Positions 28,395 through 37,266 of a DNA stretch of 64,000 nt are shown piece by piece. Below the pieces are notes generated by a model. It was given only the letters and a program-made list of their open reading frames with translations, made no database searches and was not told the DNA's origin. Positions within the stretch are counted from its first letter, which is position 1. The number at the start of each line of letters is the position of its first letter. The stretch is from Mucilaginibacter sp. MD40. GTDB lineage: Bacteria; Bacteroidota; Bacteroidia; Sphingobacteriales; Sphingobacteriaceae. The DNA is taken from NCBI RefSeq assembly GCF_002288635.1, contig NZ_NRSW01000001.1, positions 4,216,020 to 4,280,019 of the forward strand, in the 5' to 3' direction. Both the position numbers and the translations under genes were made by a program.

Positions 28395-29717
28395 TTAGCG
28401 TTTGTCTCTGATGTCTCTGCCCATATAATCTGTTACGCAACGGAAACCGATGTATGATTTGGCAGTGTCCTGGTACTCAAAAGTACGGGTTGAGTTTTGA
28501 AGGAAGTAGCCGATATCTTTCCATGAACCGCCACGTACCACCTTGCGTTTCAGCACTTCAGGGTCGGTAGCTTTGGCTTCATAGTTAAAGGTTGGGCTAA
28601 GATCGTGCACAAAGGTTGAAGCGGATTCATCATAGGCTGATGAGGTCCACTCGGCCACGTTGCCTGCCATATTGTATAAACCAAAATCATTAGGAAAATA
28701 CGAGCGTACGTTAACGGTATATGCGCCACCATCATCGGTATAGTTACCGCGGCCGGGTTTAAAGTTGGCCATCAGGCAGCCTTTGGCGTTTTTAATGTAA
28801 GGGCCGCCCCATGGGTAATCGGTACCTACACGGCCACCACGTGCAGCATATTCAAACTGCGCCTCGTTAGGTAAACCGTAAGGGTTATTGTGTGGTAACT
28901 TGCGTTTATCTTTTGCGCCATCGCTAAGGCGTGTACGCCATACGGTAAAGGCACGTGCCTGGCGCCAGGTAACCCCAACCACCGGGTAATTACGGAAAGC
29001 CGGGTGAGAAAAATAACCCTCAACCATAGGCTCATTTGCTGCGTACGAAAAATCGCTCAACCACACCAGCGTATCCGGGTATACACCCACGGTATCGCGG
29101 ATAATGAAATCTGAACGGCGTTTGTTTTTATCATTACGGTAATTGGATGCCTCACGTAACGACATTACAGAGTAATTATATTTAAGCAAACGGATATCGA
29201 TCTCGTTGCGGTCAAACACGCGGTCATCACCCTGGTAGTACAGTCCCTGTAGTTTTTGCTGGTTGGCCGAAGCATTTTTACCACGGGTACTGAAAACAGG
29301 ATTTTTAGCTACATAATCCCAATTAATGTATTTACGGCCGTTTGGATCAGCCGCTGCACCCTTTTTAGGCTGATAGTAATACTTAGGATCGTTAAGGTAA
29401 TTGGTGATGGCTATTGAATCGCGTACCCAGAATACAAACTGTTTGTATTTGGTATTCGATATCTCCGTTTCATCCATAAAAAATGGCGGAACAGTCACCT
29501 GCTTGGTTTGCGCGGTTTGCGAAAAGGTAACATCCTGGTCGGTTTGCCCCATTAAAAAGGTACCGCCTTTAATGTATACCATCCCATAAGGTACTGTAGA
29601 TCTGAATGAACGTTGTTTAACACCGGTTACCTCACCGCTGTTGCCTCCTCCTCCAATTCCACAGCCGGTTAATACAGTACCGGCCAAAACTGCTATTACA
29701 AAGTAAATTTGTTTCAT
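28395..29717 (-). CDS. gldK: T9SS ring lipoprotein GldK/PorK
   Basis: A 440-residue lipoprotein with the lipobox LTGC (Cys19) and a formylglycine-generating-enzyme-like (SUMF1) fold, which forms the outer ring of the T9SS with GldN. FGE-fold landmarks are GMVYIKGGTFLMG near the N-terminus, RLPNEAQFEYAARGG-type (here LPNEAQFEYAARGG), NMAGNVAEW and VVRGGSW near the C-terminus. ATG at 29717 is preferred over an ATG four codons upstream because it begins a standard lipoprotein leader. It is the first gene of the four-gene operon. Confidence 0.93.
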   Translation of the reverse strand: MKQIYFVIAVLAGTVLTGCGIGGGGNSGEVTGVKQRSFRSTVPYGMVYIKGGTFLMGQTDQDVTFSQTAQTKQVTVPPFFMDETEISNTKYKQFVFWVRDSIAITNYLNDPKYYYQPKKGAAADPNGRKYINWDYVAKNPVFSTRGKNASANQQKLQGLYYQGDDRVFDRNEIDIRLLKYNYSVMSLREASNYRNDKNKRRSDFIIRDTVGVYPDTLVWLSDFSYAANEPMVEGYFSHPAFRNYPVVGVTWRQARAFTVWRTRLSDGAKDKRKLPHNNPYGLPNEAQFEYAARGGRVGTDYPWGGPYIKNAKGCLMANFKPGRGNYTDDGGAYTVNVRSYFPNDFGLYNMAGNVAEWTSSAYDESASTFVHDLSPTFNYEAKATDPEVLKRKVVRGGSWKDIGYFLQNSTRTFEYQDTAKSYIGFRCVTDYMGRDIRDKR

Positions 29718-29866
29718 TGTATATACCAATCAGTAATATGCTTCAATCTTCAAGTAAACGAAACGCCCCGAATATATTAATTTTTAACGTATACAAGGCC
29801 AAATATTCAATTTTAAAGTGAGCAAAATATCCGCGTTGATCGAATGAATTCCAAGTCGTTACACTC

Positions 29867-29915
29867 AAAAAAAACGGTGAAATATTTAATCATTTTGATA
29901 AAATATTTCACCGTT
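29867..29915 (-). terminator. Terminator of the DUF4271-hemD operon
   Basis: A perfect 15 bp stem AACGGTGAAATATTT / AAATATTTCACCGTT with a 13 nt loop. On the minus strand it is followed by T8. It lies 45 bases past the hemD stop. Confidence 0.85.
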
Positions 29916-29959
29916 ATACGCTTGATGAAACAGAAAGTTGCAATTAACTACTGTTTATT

Positions 29960-30724
29960 TTATTTATTCGCTTGTTTTACGTACTGCTCAATGGCCATTG
30001 TCATGGATGGTGCGCCGGGTGTAGGTGCGGGTATGTCCAGTATAAGACCGGCTTCAAGCACGGCTTTATGAGTGGTTGCGCCAAATGCGGCTATACGGGT
30101 ATTATTCTGCTTAAAGTCAGGGAAGTTCTTGTATAATGATTGTATGCTCGACGGACTAAAGAACGCGATGACATCATAAAACACTTCAGCAAGGTCGCTC
30201 AGGTCGCTACAAACTGTGCGGAACAATACCGCCGGGGTAAAATTATAACCGTTGTCCAAAAGGAACTTTTGCGTTTCCTCGGCGGCTACATCAGAGCATG
30301 GATAAAGAAACTTTTCGGATGAGTGCTTTTTTAACACTTCGGCCAGATCGGCAGCGGTTTGCTTTCCGAAAAATATTTTGCGCTTACGGTACTGGATATA
30401 CTTTTGCAGGTACAGGGCAATGGTTTCTGAAAGGCAGAAATATTTCATCTCAACAGGTACTTCAAAACGCATTTCTTCGCAAATGCGAAAAAAGTGATCG
30501 GCTGAGTTGCGGCTGGTAAAGATAACAGCAGTAAAATCGGCCAGGTTGATCTTTTCTTTGCGAAAGTCTTTCGCGGGCACCCCTTCAACATGAATAAAAG
30601 AACGAAAATCGATCTTTAAGTTCAGTTTTTTTGCCAGTTCGGCGTAGGGGTTTTTATCACTTTCAGGTTTGGGTAAGGTAACCAGTATACTTTTTACCTT
30701 TTTCTTTCTGTCTTCCAATGCCAT
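29960..30724 (-). CDS. hemD: Uroporphyrinogen-III synthase family protein
   Basis: A 254-residue protein matching the HemD fold, two flavodoxin-like halves linked by two strands. The first half has ILVTLPKPESDKNPYAELAKKL and FTAVIFTSRNSADHFF. The second has FYDVIAFFSPSSIQSLYKNF and RIAAFGATTHKAV, the usual HemD C-terminal pattern. It converts hydroxymethylbilane to uroporphyrinogen III in tetrapyrrole synthesis. HemD is poorly conserved, so activity is not proved by sequence. It follows the DUF4271 gene by 5 nt in the same operon. Confidence 0.8.
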   Translation of the reverse strand: MALEDRKKKVKSILVTLPKPESDKNPYAELAKKLNLKIDFRSFIHVEGVPAKDFRKEKINLADFTAVIFTSRNSADHFFRICEEMRFEVPVEMKYFCLSETIALYLQKYIQYRKRKIFFGKQTAADLAEVLKKHSSEKFLYPCSDVAAEETQKFLLDNGYNFTPAVLFRTVCSDLSDLAEVFYDVIAFFSPSSIQSLYKNFPDFKQNNTRIAAFGATTHKAVLEAGLILDIPAPTPGAPSMTMAIEQYVKQANK

Positions 30725-30729
30725 TTTAT

Positions 30730-31737
30730 CTACCTAAATCCAATATTAAGCGCCTTTATTAGTATTAATATAGGGCAAATTTCGAGGGCACAAAGATACA
30801 TAAATAAATAAAACTTATGAAACCTGAAATTTGCTACGATGCTTACACTGCTGCGCAGATATTGCCAAATAAAAATAATAATGACCAGCAATAACGTTAC
30901 AACCAGCAGGAATGGAATAAATTTATCTGCTATGAGGCTAAAGCACACAGCTACAGGCAAAAACACAAATGTGATGTTAAAGTAAGTAAGCGCAAGTGTG
31001 TTGATATATTCGTTAACCAGTTTGTTGATATCAAACACGAAACCCAGGAACTTAATTACAAGAAATTTAACAGCAAATAACGCAATGATGACAAACGACA
31101 GGGTTAAAAACAGTTGAAAGCCTGCAATGGTATAATAAACCTTGTAATAACCGGTGGTAAGCAGGTAAAGGAACATGCCCGATGTTAGCCCGAACAACCC
31201 GAAAAGGCCGATAAATGTCCAGGCGTTTATGGGGCTATCTTCCTTACCGGCGGGACCGGCACTGCGGCGCTGGTAAAATGACTGGAATACATTACTTACA
31301 TCTTTACTGGAAGCAATGTTTAAGCCTGCCGCGAAGAGCAGCAAAACAAAAATAACCCCTATTACCCAAATATCACGTGAGGGGCGGTTGCGCCCGTAAC
31401 CTTGCTGAATGGTTGTTTTTGATGATAGGCTCAGAAAAAAATCGCCTTTGTAACGGTTCGTCCTTAATATGCTGTCAACAAACGCATTAGGGCGGTTAGG
31501 GTCGGGCTTGGCTATGTAGCGCTTAGCCAGCGAGTCGGAAACAAACTGTTCATGCAGGGCCGTTGCGCGGGCTACCGAGTCGAGAAACGGCAGTGGGCCA
31601 TTATATCGCGGCCGGGGCTTTACTGCTGTAGTATCCGTTGTTGTAACGGCGCTATCCTGCGTTACCTGCGCCTGCGCCATTGCGCAAGTGCAAAAGGTAA
31701 TTAATAAACATACAATCAGCCAGCGCGTTTTTGCCAT
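30730..31737 (-). CDS. DUF4271 membrane protein
   Basis: A 335-residue integral membrane protein. A signal-like N-terminus (MAKTRWLIVCLL to AMAQAQ) and a soluble exported stretch (about 22-120) are followed by about seven or eight transmembrane helices (from about residue 121 to the end). The family is restricted to Bacteroidota and its function is unknown. The link to hemD in one operon is a repeated arrangement as far as I recall. The start at 31737 is chosen because of the signal sequence and the promoter box at 31744-31751; a longer frame to 31794 lacks support. Confidence 0.8.
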   Translation of the reverse strand: MAKTRWLIVCLLITFCTCAMAQAQVTQDSAVTTTDTTAVKPRPRYNGPLPFLDSVARATALHEQFVSDSLAKRYIAKPDPNRPNAFVDSILRTNRYKGDFFLSLSSKTTIQQGYGRNRPSRDIWVIGVIFVLLLFAAGLNIASSKDVSNVFQSFYQRRSAGPAGKEDSPINAWTFIGLFGLFGLTSGMFLYLLTTGYYKVYYTIAGFQLFLTLSFVIIALFAVKFLVIKFLGFVFDINKLVNEYINTLALTYFNITFVFLPVAVCFSLIADKFIPFLLVVTLLLVIIIFIWQYLRSSVSIVANFRFHKFYLFMYLCALEICPILILIKALNIGFR

Positions 31738-31743
31738 CCGCCG

Positions 31744-31751
31744 CAAAGTTA
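31744..31751 (-). promoter_or_regulatory. Bacteroidota -7 box TAACTTTG of the DUF4271-hemD operon
   Basis: On the minus strand TAACTTTG ends 6 nt before the ATG at 31737, which supports that start and predicts an almost leaderless transcript. Confidence 0.5.
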
Positions 31752-31833
31752 TTGTATTTGGGCGAAGTTTAAATAACAGATATTTACACGGCAATTAAAT
31801 TATAACCTACTTTATCAAGTTAAATCCACCACT

Positions 31834-31841
31834 TATATTTG
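31834..31841 (+). promoter_or_regulatory. Bacteroidota -7 box TATATTTG
   Basis: A perfect TAnnTTTG 29 nt before the ATG at 31871. It leaves a short leader for the AT-rich orphan gene. Confidence 0.45.
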
Positions 31842-31870
31842 GAAGATACGTGCAGTTAAAAACTACAGCG

Positions 31871-32887
31871 ATGACAAGACGATATTTATTAGTTCTTATT
31901 TGGTTTATACCTGCCTTTTTGTATGCTCAAAAAAGAACATTAACCGCTAATCAAATCATAGATTCTTCGATAGTTTTTTGCGGTGGCGAAGCAAATATTT
32001 CAAAGATTAGTTCAATTGAAACTACTTACAAAATCAACGAACCAAATGATTCCACTGGAGTGGTTGACATTAAAATAAAGGCCGGAGAAAAGTTTGTGCA
32101 ATGCATTTTATCAAGAGTATATGTTCCACAGACCACATTTTTCAACGGAAAAAAATTTTGCAGAGTCAACGGAGATTCAGTGACTAACATAACAAACATT
32201 GATAAAATAGAGGAAGTAAAACTTAAAACCTACAGTCTGGTCCAATATGGTTACAAAAAACTTAAATATCAATTCTCGCGACTTCCTGACCATAAATTTA
32301 CAAACTTTGACTGCTTTGTGATTAATGCAAAAGCGAAAAACGGATATACTACTAAAAATTTTTTTGACAAAAAAAACTACAGGCTAATAATGGTGATATA
32401 TCCTAACGGTAACAGGTCAATCATGATGGATTATATTTTTAAAAACGGCGTTCTTTTCAATTCCAGAATAGGGAATTCGTCAGCTAATTCCGATAGCGTA
32501 CAAACATTAGACTTAATATCAGTTAATTTGAACAAGAATATTTCTGACACGTGGTTTAACTCACCGTATACCAACAAAGTCTTTGTACCCGAATATATTA
32601 AAACTGGAAAGTTTGTTTCAACGAATGGAGAACAAACTACATTTATCAGGGATAAAATATCAATGAATTATATTGATAATAACGGAAAAGTTGATTTAAG
32701 AAGATTTTTAGCATGGTTTTCGCCAGATACATTTGCCTTAATTGATGAAAAGGCATATAAAAGCAATAACCAGTCTTCTTCGGCACAAATAATTGTTCGA
32801 GTAGTGTCTTGGGATGACCAAGGATATGTATGTCAATGGATCACTGACCAGGATACCGATACTCAAGATTATAAAGTCATTAAATAA
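31871..32887 (+). CDS. Exported protein of unknown function, AT-rich
   Basis: A 338-residue protein with a signal peptide (MTRRYLLVLIWFIPAFLYAQ). I do not recognise the family with confidence. The beta-rich body, with the opening ANQIIDSSIVFCGGEANISKI and recurring strand-turn patterns, resembles the LolA/LolB-like or outer-membrane lipoprotein-sorting type folds seen in exported Bacteroidota proteins. The base composition is clearly richer in A and T than its neighbours and codon use is more A/T-ending, which suggests later arrival. A GTG start at 31850 would add seven residues before the signal peptide. Confidence 0.6.
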   Translation: MTRRYLLVLIWFIPAFLYAQKRTLTANQIIDSSIVFCGGEANISKISSIETTYKINEPNDSTGVVDIKIKAGEKFVQCILSRVYVPQTTFFNGKKFCRVNGDSVTNITNIDKIEEVKLKTYSLVQYGYKKLKYQFSRLPDHKFTNFDCFVINAKAKNGYTTKNFFDKKNYRLIMVIYPNGNRSIMMDYIFKNGVLFNSRIGNSSANSDSVQTLDLISVNLNKNISDTWFNSPYTNKVFVPEYIKTGKFVSTNGEQTTFIRDKISMNYIDNNGKVDLRRFLAWFSPDTFALIDEKAYKSNNQSSSAQIIVRVVSWDDQGYVCQWITDQDTDTQDYKVIK

Positions 32888-32914
32888 TATCAACTTCGGC
32901 CTACAACTATCTAT

Positions 32915-32922
32915 TAACTTTG
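32915..32922 (+). promoter_or_regulatory. Bacteroidota -7 box TAACTTTG of hemW
   Basis: A perfect TAnnTTTG 14 nt before the hemW ATG (32937), in the 49 bases after the orphan gene. Confidence 0.5.
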
Positions 32923-32936
32923 CTTTTTATTCACTC

Positions 32937-34061
32937 ATGGCAGGTATTTACATCCATATCCCTTTTTGCAAGCAGGCCTGCCATTATTGCGACTTCCATT
33001 TCAGTACTTCCTTGAAATATAAGGATCAAATGCTGGAAGCTATACACCGCGAATTGGAACTGCAAAAAAATTATCTGCAAGGCGAAAGTATCGAAACTAT
33101 TTATTTCGGTGGCGGCACACCATCTGTTCTGTCACCAATAGAAGTAAATAAAATAATTGATCATATAACTCAACTGCATACGGTAAGTAGCAACTCGGAA
33201 TTCACCCTTGAGGCCAATCCCGACGACCTGGACCGTGAAAAAATTAACGGTCTAAGGCAAACGCCCGTTAACCGTTTCAGTATCGGCATACAATCATTCT
33301 TTGATGAGGACCTTGCGTGGATGAACCGGGTACACCGCGCCCAGGAGGCAGAAGCTTCCGTGAAACGCGCGCAGGACGCCGGCTTTGAAAATATCACCAT
33401 TGATCTCATATACGGCTACCCCCTGCTTACCGACAGCAAATGGAAACACAACCTTGATACCGCATTTGCACTTGGCATCCCCCATATATCTGCCTATAGC
33501 ATGACGGTTGAGCCACAAACAGCCCTCGCAGCGTTCATTAGCAAAAAGAAACAGCCGCCCATGAATGAGCAGCAAAGCGCCGAACAATTTGCCATGTTGC
33601 TTGATACCATGCAGTTACATGGGTTTGAGCAATACGAAATATCAAACTTTTGCAAACCGGGGCATTACAGCCGTCATAATTCTAATTATTGGAAAGGTGT
33701 AACCTATTTGGGTATTGGCCCATCGGCACACTCATTTAATGGCGATACCCGCCAGTGGAATATAGCCAACAATGCCAAATACCTGGAACATTTAAGTAAT
33801 AACCACATCCCCGCCGAAACGGAGATACTTACCGAGGCCGACCGGCTTAACGAATACATCATGACCTCGCTCCGCACTATATGGGGGCTCAACCTTGGCA
33901 AACTGAATAGCATCGCCAAAGGTTCGTCATCTATTCTGATGAAAACAGTCGAAGAATACATAGCGCAAGAGAAAGTGGTTTTAAGCGGGAACACACTTAC
34001 CCTAACCGCAAAGGGTAAACTTTATGCTGATGCTATAGCAGCAGCATTATTTTTTGACTGA
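32937..34061 (+). CDS. hemW: Radical SAM heme chaperone HemW
   Basis: A 374-residue radical SAM protein. The iron-sulfur motif is Cys11-x3-Cys15-x2-Cys18 in PFCKQACHYCDF, followed by the glycine-rich FGGGTPS that contacts SAM. The C-terminal HemW domain is present, with NSNYWKGVTYLGIGPSAHSF. HemW is related to oxygen-independent coproporphyrinogen oxidase (HemN) but acts in heme delivery. The N-terminus lacks the extension of true HemN. The start at 32937 is chosen because the protein begins right before the catalytic motif, as usual; the longer frame runs into the upstream gene. Confidence 0.88.
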   Translation: MAGIYIHIPFCKQACHYCDFHFSTSLKYKDQMLEAIHRELELQKNYLQGESIETIYFGGGTPSVLSPIEVNKIIDHITQLHTVSSNSEFTLEANPDDLDREKINGLRQTPVNRFSIGIQSFFDEDLAWMNRVHRAQEAEASVKRAQDAGFENITIDLIYGYPLLTDSKWKHNLDTAFALGIPHISAYSMTVEPQTALAAFISKKKQPPMNEQQSAEQFAMLLDTMQLHGFEQYEISNFCKPGHYSRHNSNYWKGVTYLGIGPSAHSFNGDTRQWNIANNAKYLEHLSNNHIPAETEILTEADRLNEYIMTSLRTIWGLNLGKLNSIAKGSSSILMKTVEEYIAQEKVVLSGNTLTLTAKGKLYADAIAAALFFD

Positions 34062-34285
34062 TTGCACGGCCTGTATTATCCGCCTAATTTTCTGAGAAGA
34101 GAGGCAGGATATCTTCTGCACTAAAGCCACTCATTTATAAACCGCTTGTAATCAAATACTTTATCCTCATAACAACTTTTAGTTGTTTAAGATAGCTATT
34201 GGTTGTTCAAAACAAAGCGTTGTTTAAAAACCGCTAAAGCACCACGGGCGTATTTCTTATAAATAAAAACTTGCAGAAATTTAAA

Positions 34286-34834
34286 ATGAAAAAATTAATC
34301 ATCGCGGCCTTAGCTATAGTAGCTACAGCTATTGCCCCAAGTACTTTCGCTCAAACTAAAATGGTTGGCGGTGCGCCAATGTATCCAACAAAAGACATTG
34401 TTGATAACGCTGTTAACTCTAAAGACCACACTATCCTAGTAGCTGCTGTTAAAGCTGCCGGCTTGGTAGAAACTTTAAAATCAGCTGGTCCGTTCACTGT
34501 ATTTGCGCCTACCAACGAGGCTTTTAACAAACTACCTAAAGGTACTGTAGAAACTTTGTTAAAACCAGAGAACAAAGCTACGCTGACCAAAATTTTAACT
34601 TACCACGTAGTTGCAGGTAAATTAAACGCTAAAGACATAGCTGCCGAAATTAAAGCTGGCCATGGTGTTGCCGAACTTAAAACCGTTAGCGGTGGTACGT
34701 TAAAAGCCATGATGAAAGGTAAAAAATTATACCTGGTTGATGAAAAAGGTGGCAAAAGCTGGGTAACTATTGCTGATGTTAACCAAAGCAATGGTGTTAT
34801 CCACGTAGTAAACACGGTGTTAATGCCTAACTAA
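34286..34834 (+). CDS. Exported fasciclin (FAS1) domain protein
   Basis: A 182-residue protein with a signal peptide (about 1-23, ending in TFAQ) and one FAS1 domain (about 45-180). The H1-like block FTVFAPTNEAFNKLP and the H2-like block DVNQSNGVIHVVNTVLMP are clear. FAS1 domains mediate adhesion or carbohydrate contact at the surface. The start is ATG at 34286; an upstream in-frame TTG (34271) is unlikely. It is followed by a strong terminator. Confidence 0.92.
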   Translation: MKKLIIAALAIVATAIAPSTFAQTKMVGGAPMYPTKDIVDNAVNSKDHTILVAAVKAAGLVETLKSAGPFTVFAPTNEAFNKLPKGTVETLLKPENKATLTKILTYHVVAGKLNAKDIAAEIKAGHGVAELKTVSGGTLKAMMKGKKLYLVDEKGGKSWVTIADVNQSNGVIHVVNTVLMPN

Positions 34835-34910
34835 TTTGATTGGCAGAAATTAATTTGCAGATACTTTAATGAGCTTAAGCCGTTACTGAAGACTGCTAAT
34901 TCAAAGATGA

Positions 34911-34941
34911 GCCCGGATGGTTTGACCATCCGGGCTTTTTT
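34911..34941 (+). terminator. Rho-independent terminator of the fasciclin gene
   Basis: The stem GCCCGGATGG / CCATCCGGGC has a 5 nt loop and is followed by T6. Confidence 0.88.
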
Positions 34942-35023
34942 GTCAGCCGAATTTAAAATTGAGTTAAGCTGATGTTTGCTCTTTATTAAATAATTAATTT
35001 TGCGTGAATTATTATAGTAAGAA

Positions 35024-35905
35024 ATGAGTTTGTCCCTTACCCCTATAGACAGAGTTGACAATATCTCTAAAGAAGATTTTGTTAACAACTACCTAAAGCC
35101 CCGTAAGCCCCTGGTAATTAGCAAAGCTACCGAAACGTGGCCTGCTCTGCAAAAATGGACCTTTGATTACCTGAAGGAAGTTGTTGGCGATAAGGTAGTA
35201 CCGCTGTATGACAGCTCTAAAGCCGACCCGTCAAAACCTATTAATGCATCGGCCGCGCAAATGAAGTTTGGCGACTATATTGACCTGATACAAAAAAGCC
35301 CCACCGACCTGCGCATCTTTTTATTCGACCCTATTAAACATGCGCCGGGCTTGCTGGAAGACTACCGTTCACCATCTGACCTGATGGGCGGTTTCCTGGA
35401 TAAATACCCTAATATGTTTTTTGGTGGCCAGGGTTCGGTGACTTTTCTGCATTACGATATAGATCTGGCGCATATCTTCCATACGCACTTCAACGGACGT
35501 AAACATATTATCCTGTTCGACTATAAATGGCGCGAAAGACTGTATTGCATACCTTTTGCCACCTACGCACTGGAAGATTACGATATTGCCAATCCCGATT
35601 TTGAGAAATTCCCCGCACTTAATGGCATTGAAGGGCAGGAAACCATTTTGGAGCATGGGGAAACACTATTTATGCCTACCGGCTTTTGGCACTGGATGAA
35701 GTACCTGGATGGTTCTTTTTCCATATCGCTGCGTGCCTGGGATAAATCATGGGCCATTAAGGCGAAAAGCCTGTATAACCTTACTATACAACGTAAGTTT
35801 GATGATATCATGAAAAAGAATTTTAAGAGCCGCTACATGGACTGGAAAGAGGAACTGGCCATTAAACGCGCTAACAAGGCTCTTGCCGAAGGTAAACCGT
35901 ATTGA
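35024..35905 (+). CDS. Cupin-like (JmjC/cupin_8) oxygenase family protein, copy 1
   Basis: A 293-residue soluble protein of the cupin_8/JmjC-like 2-oxoglutarate-iron oxygenase group. The iron motif fits His143-x-Asp145 (FLHYDID) with a distal His (His223 in FWHWMKY). KPRKPLVISKA near the N-terminus and the KAKSLYNLTIQRKFDD helix at the C-terminus fit the family. Such enzymes hydroxylate protein side chains or RNA bases, but the target is unknown. A close homologue lies downstream (36103-36984), and the two align without gaps over 293 residues. Confidence 0.82.
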   Translation: MSLSLTPIDRVDNISKEDFVNNYLKPRKPLVISKATETWPALQKWTFDYLKEVVGDKVVPLYDSSKADPSKPINASAAQMKFGDYIDLIQKSPTDLRIFLFDPIKHAPGLLEDYRSPSDLMGGFLDKYPNMFFGGQGSVTFLHYDIDLAHIFHTHFNGRKHIILFDYKWRERLYCIPFATYALEDYDIANPDFEKFPALNGIEGQETILEHGETLFMPTGFWHWMKYLDGSFSISLRAWDKSWAIKAKSLYNLTIQRKFDDIMKKNFKSRYMDWKEELAIKRANKALAEGKPY

Positions 35906-35933
35906 TTTAGATTTAAGATTTTAGATTTACTTA

Positions 35934-35966
35934 GCCCCTGATGCTTTGCATTGGGGGCTTTTGTTT
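35934..35966 (+). terminator. Terminator of cupin copy 1
   Basis: The stem GCCCCTGATGC / GCATTGGGGGC (with two G-T pairs) has a 3 nt loop and is followed by TTTTGTTTT. Confidence 0.75.
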
Positions 35967-36102
35967 TACCTTCTTTTCGTATGGTTAGGCACAAGGCTAA
36001 CAAACTTAACACGCTTTTAACTGCAACCCAACATTTAAAACCGTTATTTGGCCCATTGGGATGAGGTGTCTCGCTTCATCATTGTATTTCAATGCCAGCA
36101 TT

Positions 36103-36984
36103 ATGAGCTTTAAGCTATCCCCAATTGATACTGTTGATACCATTAGCGCACAGGATTTTCAAAACAACTACCTTAAACCCCGCCGCCCGCTCATCATCAA
36201 GGGGCTCACAAATAACTGGCCCGCCCGTGAAAAGTGGACACCGGAATATTTAAAAAGTGTAGTGGGCAATAAAATTGTCCCCCTATATGATAATTCCAAG
36301 GCCGATCCGGCGAAGCCTATTAACTCTGCAGCTACAGAGATGGCATTTGATGAGTATATCGATCTGATCCGCTCACAACCTACCGAACTGCGCATTTTTT
36401 TCTTCAACATATTTAAGCATGCACCCCAGCTGTTAAATGATATTATTTTGCCTAAAGACCTGATGGGTGGTTTCATAGAAAGCATGCCGGCCATGTTTTT
36501 CGGCGGTTCGAATTCCGAAACGTTTTTGCATTACGATATCGATCTGCCGCATATTTTCCATACTCATTTTGGCGGCCGCAAGCATGTCATACTGTTTGAA
36601 TATAAGTGGAAAGAGCGCTTGTATTGCCTGCCTAACGCCACTTATGCACTGGAAGATTATGATGTTCTTAATCCGGATGTAGAAAAATACCCATCGCTAA
36701 ACGGCATCCCCGGCACAGAAGCCTATTTGGAGCACGGGGACACCCTGTTTATGCCCACCGGCTACTGGCATTGGATGAAATACCTGGACGGCTCCTACTC
36801 GCTTAGTTTGCGCGCATGGGATAAGTCGTGGGCCATTAAAGCCAAAAGCCTGTACAACCTTACCATACAGCGCAAATTTGATGATGTGATGAAAAGGAGC
36901 TTTAAAAGCCGCTACATGGATTGGAAAGAAAGCGTAGCCATTAAACGCGCTAACCAGGCATTGGCAGAAGGAAAACCGTATTGA
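36103..36984 (+). CDS. Cupin-like (JmjC/cupin_8) oxygenase family protein, copy 2
   Basis: A 293-residue paralogue of the gene at 35024. The iron motif is kept (FLHYDID and YWHWMKYLDG), as are the long C-terminal blocks WAIKAKSLYNLTIQRKFDD and SRYMDWKE. Differences cluster in the N-terminal half, for example in the segment after RIFFF where copy 1 has RIFLF. The 3' flank GATTTAGATTTTAGATTT-TACTTAGCCCCT is shared with copy 1, so the duplication took the gene and its downstream sequence together. The start ATG at 36103 matches copy 1; a longer frame from 36061 adds 14 residues with no counterpart. Confidence 0.82.
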   Translation: MSFKLSPIDTVDTISAQDFQNNYLKPRRPLIIKGLTNNWPAREKWTPEYLKSVVGNKIVPLYDNSKADPAKPINSAATEMAFDEYIDLIRSQPTELRIFFFNIFKHAPQLLNDIILPKDLMGGFIESMPAMFFGGSNSETFLHYDIDLPHIFHTHFGGRKHVILFEYKWKERLYCLPNATYALEDYDVLNPDVEKYPSLNGIPGTEAYLEHGDTLFMPTGYWHWMKYLDGSYSLSLRAWDKSWAIKAKSLYNLTIQRKFDDVMKRSFKSRYMDWKESVAIKRANQALAEGKPY

Positions 36985-37266
36985 TTTTAGATTTTTTGAT
37001 TTTAGATTTTAGATTTACTTAGCCCCTCTTTTAGTAAAGCGAAGAGAGAGGGGTTAAAAAGCGTAGCGACGGACGTCTGAGCCTATCTCCCATTCCTGCA
37101 AACCGCCCTTCCAAAATGGAAAGCTTTTCATATACACCTTTCCTAATTCAAAACAAAAAGCAGTCCCTACACTGTTTAAAACCGCTTTTTACAAAAATTA
37201 TGCGATAAGGCATCCTTTTAGTGGCATAGCTAACAACGGGTATAACCGTTTGTAAACAATACTAAA
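36985..37266. other. Intergenic region with low-complexity words and a weak hairpin
   Basis: The first 40 bases repeat GATTTTAGATTTT and the shared TTACTTAGCCCCT flank of the cupin pair. CCCCTCT (37023-37029) can pair with AGAGGGG (37047-37053), but no T tract follows. The rest shows no convincing promoter or RNA. Confidence 0.5.

Noticed and set aside
37023..37053. Terminator after cupin copy 2
   Set aside because: The stem CCCCTCT / AGAGGGG lacks a T tract, so it is described only as part of the intergenic entry.
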